DNA of 64,000 nucleotides from Poecilobothrus nobilitatus (Eukaryota; Arthropoda; Insecta; Diptera; Dolichopodidae). The stretch is from contig OX352774.1 of assembly GCA_947095535.1 (NCBI GenBank), positions 260,125,843-260,189,842 of the forward strand. The letters are read 5' to 3'. Positions 58,590-64,000 of this stretch are shown here, piece by piece. Below the pieces are notes generated by a model. It was not told the DNA's origin, made no database searches, and saw only the letters and a list, made by a program, of their open reading frames with translations. Made by a program: the position numbers and the translations under genes. Each line of letters opens with the position of its first letter. Position 1 is the stretch's first letter.

Positions 58590-61110
58590 AAAACAAAAAA
58601 AAAAAAAAATATTGAAAAAGAATAAAAACAGTATAAAATATTCATTTCTTTTATTATTTTTCCTTTTATATATAAAAAAAAAAAAAAAAAAAAGTTGATT
58701 TGTTGTTGTTTTGAATCTTTAATATTGTTCTGCTTTTTTTTTTTTTTTTTTTTATAAAATATTTAGTAAATGTTTGTTTGTTTTTTTTTTTTTTTCTTTT
58801 TTTAATCACAGCATAATCGAAGTTAAAGAATAATAAAAAAAAAAAAAAAAAAAATGCAAGAATTTTTTATAACATAGAATAAACATAGAATAATATTTTT
58901 GTATTCTATGAAAGTTCCACATAAAATGATAATATCGAAAACAAAAAAAAAAAAAAAAAACAATTATATTATAATAGAAAGAAAAAGAAAAAAGAAAGCC
59001 TGTAAAGAAAATTAAATTAAATTACTTTGATTGTTTCTAAATTTTTTCTTTTTTTGTTATTTTATTTTGTTGTTGTTTTTCTGTTTTATTTCTTCGATTT
59101 TTAATTTTTTGCTTGTTTATGTTATTTTTGCACTAAATATTGCTCAAAGGAATGCCTTGTAACAAATAATAAATTTTTCTTTTAATTTCCAATTTTTGTC
59201 TTATATAATTTATTTTAATTTTACAATATTTACTTTATTCAAATATTTAAAACTTATATAATATCCACCTTTTTAAGTAATTTTTTTGAAATTAATTAAA
59301 ACAACATATTAAAGGCTAATTTTCATTACATCCATATATCGGCGATGTTGTTAGATCATATATGGGCCGAAGATACAAAAATACTATTTGTGGGATAAAG
59401 AAAAAAGATAAAATATAAGGAGAATCATCCATATAAATATCGGGAGAAATATCAAAAGATTAACCATAAATACTGGCTAAAAGATGCTCTCTGAATACTT
59501 TTTGTTATAATTATATTTTTTTCACTTCAAATTTATTGTTTTTAACATTATATCAAAAGCAATTGCGTCCAAATTTTCAAAACAATTTCGTCAAAATGTT
59601 AAAAAGGACAAATTTGTAGTGAAAAGAGTATTACATCCGATATTTTTACTACATCAAAACAAAAATGTGTATTATATGTTAAAAATCGGAGGGGTGAAAT
59701 AAAGTCGAATCGATTTTACCAAAAAACCATAGAAATAAAATCGAATTAGTAATTCTACCTTATTTCATGAAATGAAATAAGTGATCTAAGCTTATGCCAC
59801 CGAATCATGCTAAATTAGAGTTATATACAAATTCCGGAAAAGGGGTCAAACCATTTATGAAATAAGTTATAACCATTTATGAAATCCTTCCTAATTTCGA
59901 ATCTGGCATGTACATATCTTCTCTTATATAAAGAAGAAAATGTTTTTGTTTTTGTTTGTTCGCATATAAATTCAGAACCACTTTCATGGATCTTATGGCT
60001 GTAGAAGTTATGTCATATTATTGTGATATTAATGTTTGTACATGTAATAAAAAATATAATTAAATGTTTTCAAACTTTATTTTTTTGACTTTAATTAATT
60101 TATTTTATTTTTTGAACCTTTGTTTTTGGAAATGAAATAGAATTGCAAATTCCATTTTATTTCCATTGTTTTTGGTAATTAAGTGGAAGCGGCCGTTTTT
60201 TTGCTTTTGACATTATTTTTTGAAAATTTTTTATTAGAAATAAGATATAATGGTTAATTCGACTCTATTGCCATTGATATTTGTTTTTTGTAGTTTGTAA
60301 CGTTTATACAATATGCACTTTATATATGTAAAATAGTAAAAATAAATACGTACATTAATGTATATAAAATCAATTGTAGTAAATATATAAATAAAAGAAA
60401 ATTCTACTTAAAACGGGGGATATAAAATCAATTTAAATGATTTAAACCAAAATCATTCATTGTTAAAAAATATTATTTCAATTCTATACGTTATACTTAA
60501 TTATATGGCTAAAATGACGCTAAGTCAAATGTAAATGTCATCAACATATTATAATCGATGATAAATTGTTGACGTTTAAATGTTTTATTTTGAGAAATAA
60601 AATAAAGAATCTTATAAATAGTACTAAAATAAAATATTTAATAAAGATCATTTTAAAATACATATAAATCTTATATATATACTTTTTTTATTAAGTAAAT
60701 AAAAACATGATTAAAATGGATTTTTAAAAAATCGAAACTAATTTCGAAAAATATAATAAAGATTTTTGTAAAAATTTAAAGGGAGGAAAAAAAAAATACT
60801 AAAAATTATTTTTAAAAATTATTTTTATTACTCAATTATTATTATATATTCATTTTTAAAATATTATATGGTAATCATGTAAAATTCAAAACATCTGTTA
60901 TTTCTGTTAAGTTGAAATTTTTAAAACGTTTACTATTTTTAGACATATACATAAAAAAACTCTATTCAAAAAAAAAATCTATACAATTCATTTTCAAAAA
61001 AAAAAAAAAAACAAAATAAAAAAGAATTATGAATTTTTATGACCTAAAATTTTGAATATTAAAAAAACCTCAAAAAAAAGTGTATGTAATTTTTTTATTC
61101 TATAAGTTGG

Positions 61111-61143
<33 letters not shown>

Positions 61144-63367
61144 ATAAATTTTCATATGAAAATTTTTAATGGTGGAATCTCAAGTGGACTAAAAAACTCT
61201 TTCAAAAAGAAAAAAAAAAAAACAAATAAAAAAGGCAAGGGATTTCCAAAAACAAAAAAAAAAATTTTTTTTTTTATAAATTCCTTTCACATAATTTCTT
61301 TATTACGTATTGCATTAACGCAATGTTTATACTTATTTTTTATGCATTTAATTTTGAATATAATCGACAACCGCTAAAAATTCTTAACATACAAATATAC
61401 TATTAGGTATAGATATATAATTTAGGGGCCTACAAAATTTTTATTAATTTGAAACCAATTATTGTTTATATTTTTTTTTTTTTTCTTTTTGAAATTAAAA
61501 AGTAGCCGATGAAAATTTTATTTTAAGTTGAAAACAAATTTTATTACATTAATTACAAAATAACATAAAAATAAAAGAAAAAAAAAAACAGCATTTCAAC
61601 ATAGGCACCTTTTTTTTTTTTTAATATTAATTATATAATATGTGGTATTTAAGAATTTCTCAGTTTATTAAAATTAAAATTATTTAAACTAGAAAAATTG
61701 ATTAAATTAATAAAAATGTTATAAATTTAAAAGAATAAAGTCTAATTCTCATGGAAAAAATTTCATCCGATATCGGATATTTAGAAAGAATAAACTATAC
61801 TTAATACTACCGACAAGACGGAGAAAAATAATCAATTCAAATGTCATGTATCCATAAGAATGTTAGTATTGTGTACCTTTACCTTTAGTACCTTTTTTTT
61901 GTGTAGCATACACATTTTTTAGGTATGTGTTAATAAAAATATCGGAGAGCAAGCTAAATTTCATCCCATATTATCGCATATCTTCGATATTTTCTGAATG
62001 TTTGAGAACAATTTTATTATTAATTCGTCCGATATTTTTGTGTTTTTTCAATGTCTGTATGAGTGTTTTAGACAAGTAGTGTTTTTGTATCTTCTGTCTA
62101 GGCTCTTACAAATATCGCCGATATTTTTCTTCATGAAAATTAGCTTTAAGGCGATTTTTGTAAAAAAGATTTATTTGAGAATAGCAACATGGCAGTGTGG
62201 GAAAATATTTGTGTTTCAAATCATTTTTTTCTACCTATGTTTTAATATACTGGAATATAATATAAGTTTTAAAGAAGTCGTTAGTTGAATTAATGATATG
62301 ATAATCAAAATGTCATTTCTTTTTGTTTTTCTCTTTGTGTCAATATTTTTTCTTTTTAAAAAAGAAAAATATTTACTTTTTAAATTTCAATTACTTATTT
62401 AACCTTTTTTTTTTTGTTTTTTTTTGCTTTTTTTTGTTTCTTGTATGTAGATATGTAATTGTTTGCGAATGTTTACAAAAAGAAAAAAAAGAAAATGTGA
62501 ATGTGAATGTGTCACCATGACACTATCATTCATTATTGAATGGATGACCTCCTCCTCCTTTTTTTTTTTTTTTTTATTATTATTATATACCTATATCTTA
62601 AAATTTAAATTGATATAAATAAACAAAAACATACTCATATTATATCTGATCATAAATAAAGATAAAAATATTGATAAATACTTTTATTTGTTAACTTTGT
62701 TTTTTTTTTTTGTAGAATTTCTTATCATATTCTTTAAAAAAAAAAAAAAAAAAATAATAATTATATATACTATAAAGTATCCATATAATAAGTTATATAT
62801 AAGTACCCAAACAAATAATATTTTTTTTATGTACATATTATATAAATATATATATATCAATACTCTTATTTATCGATAATATATTTACCAATCCTATAAA
62901 TAAAACAAAAAATAATCTATATTTATCAATAATAATAATAATAACAGTTCAAATAAAAATACAGGTTATTCTTAATTATACCGATATGGTTATTTCGTAT
63001 TCGTTTAAAATATATTGTGCAAATCCAAAATGAAAAAAAAAACATAAGAAACGTAATAATTTAATAAAAAAAAAAAAAAAAACACTTAAATAAAATCATA
63101 GAATATTTAAAGCTATGATAACATAAATTTAATTTTAAGTAAGTAAATAAAAAATATGTAAAAAAAAAAATGGGATGACATAAATAAATTAGGAAATAAA
63201 ATTTCATATACATATGGGATTACATAAAAAAAATCCGAAACAAATTTACTTTAGTCATCTTTCCGTTTGTTGGTGTAAATATTAAAAAATAGAATTGAAA
63301 AAAAAAACCTATAAGTATGCAATATTTGAAATATATATATTTTTTTATTTTAATATCTTGTCTATTT
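58590..63367. other. homopolymer-rich spacer
   Basis: No gene recognised. It includes 26 T at 61111-61136. At about 59915-59985, CTCTTATATAAAGAAGAAAATG and TTTGTTTGTTCGCATATAAATT look like the start of a dispersed insect repeat, but no second end is identified. ATCGGATAT/ATCGCCGATAT words recur around 61765-62130. The 96-codon frame at 61998-62288 has no domain. Three GTGAAT units precede a CATTCATTATTGAATG palindrome near 62500-62545. Confidence 0.4.
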
Positions 63368-63640
63368 GGGGCTTCGGTAGCCTACTGGGTAGGCGTGTGG
63401 CGTATTAACCGAAGGAGCGTGGGTTCGATCCCTGCACAGGTCGTAAGTGTTTTTTTTTTCTTTCCATACCCCCCTTATGACCAAATATAATGTAAATATA
63501 TAGTATATTATATAAACAAAATAAATAATATTAGTATATAATTTAATAATAGTATAAAAACTTATAATGGCCTTAGTAACCGATGGTTCAATAATATTGC
63601 ATTACATTTATGTATGTAATATTAATATAAATAAATAAAT
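63368..63640 (+). mobile_element. tRNA-derived SINE, family B, copy 2 (best preserved)
   Basis: Begins GGGGCTTCGGTAGCCTACTG. The A-box-like TAGCCTACTGGGTAGGCG is followed by a near-canonical B box, GGGTTCGATCCCTG. A T-run linker is followed by the family body (ATAAACAAAATAAATAATAT, TATAATTTAATAATAGTAT, ATAATGGCCTTAGTAACC) and a TAAATAAATAAATA tail. The flanks AATATCTTGTCTATTT and AAAATCTTATCTTT look like an imperfect target duplication. The acceptor arms do not pair, so this is not a tRNA gene. Confidence 0.85.
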
Positions 63641-63689
63641 AAAATCTTATCTTTAACATATTTTTTTTTTGTAAAGTATAAAATAGCGT

Positions 63690-64000
63690 TTTCGGTGGGT
63701 TAAGGTGGGTAGATTAAGCAAATGATACAAATGTTGTATTAAGCAAATTCAAAGAGTTCGAGTTTAAAACTTACACAGGGTCAAAAGAATTTTTCATTTA
63801 AAGGAAGTATTTTTTCTTAACAAATTCACTTTGCAATCAAATATATAATATAAATATTTAATATATGTATAATATAAACAAAATAAATAATATTACTACA
63901 TATTATTATATACATAGCCTATAATAAGATTAGTAGGCGATATATTTAATATTATTGCATAACACTAGGAGATTTGTAAAACGTATTAAAGTAAATAAAT
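63690..64000 (+). mobile_element. tRNA-derived SINE, family B, copy 3, reaching the window edge
   Basis: A decayed tRNA-like head (TTTTCGGTGGGTTAAGG, then a B-box-like GAGTTCGAGTTTAAAAC) is followed by the family body (ATAATATAAACAAAATAAATAATATTA, split by small changes) and ends in TAAATAAAT at the last base of the window. It lies 50 bp downstream of copy 2 in the same orientation. Its 3' end may continue beyond the window. Confidence 0.7.

Noticed and set aside
61998..62288. 96-codon plus-strand open frame
   Set aside because: No recognisable motif. Phe/Ile/Lys content fits chance in this composition.
63368..63442. Possible tRNA gene
   Set aside because: A and B boxes are present, but the acceptor arms do not pair, and the unit continues into a repeated body with a TAAA tail shared by other copies. 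It is a SINE.

Overview
This is 64 kb of very A+T-rich eukaryotic DNA, roughly 80% A+T by eye. It has hundreds of poly-A and poly-T runs, TA/ACATATGTA-type microsatellites, and no long open reading frame apart from transposon debris. The contents point to an insect: a mariner-family transposase of DD41D type, tRNA-derived SINEs, short-TIR MITEs and a Helitron-like terminus. A fly (Diptera) is my best guess from the texture and the mariner type, but the sequence does not prove it. I found no confident host gene. The window reads as intergenic DNA or the inside of very large introns. Short GC-rich islands at 58546-58581 and 54773-54821 look like possible micro-exons and are flagged as candidates only.

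Layout. 1-5 kb: AT-rich spacer, an 87-bp tandem duplication near the left edge, and a compact GC-richer island with hairpins (1385-1620). 5.4 kb: a 240-bp PIF/Harbinger-like MITE. 5.6-18 kb: mostly homopolymer-rich spacer with a minus-strand SINE at 13.5 kb. 18.2-19.1 kb: a 908-bp internally deleted, frameshifted mariner with perfect 28-bp terminal repeats. 19.8-22.8 kb: a small TA-flanked MITE, a TTTACTTTAAGTGAAGA-type minisatellite, a larger MITE-like element, and a Helitron-like hairpin terminus. 23.5-26.5 kb: an approximately 682-bp tandem array, the largest structured object in the window. 28-36 kb: hairpins, a SINE/LINE tail inserted into an older repeat with an 11-bp target duplication, a SINE with target duplication, and a decayed LINE 3' end. 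36.4-41.1 kb: two copies in opposite orientation of an element carrying a CCGT microsatellite. The complete copy has 14-bp terminal inverted repeats and a 477-bp internal tandem duplication. 41-64 kb: the densest homopolymer zone, with further SINEs at 52.2, 63.4 and 63.7 kb.

There is no gene set working together here. The biology visible is repeat biology: at least two tRNA-derived SINE families (called A and B here), non-autonomous DNA transposons with two kinds of target site, a LINE remnant, and local tandem amplification. The most distinctive object is the 682-bp array. Its central copies are nearly identical, its edge copies are diverged, and part of its unit resembles the flank of the 39.8-41.1 kb element.
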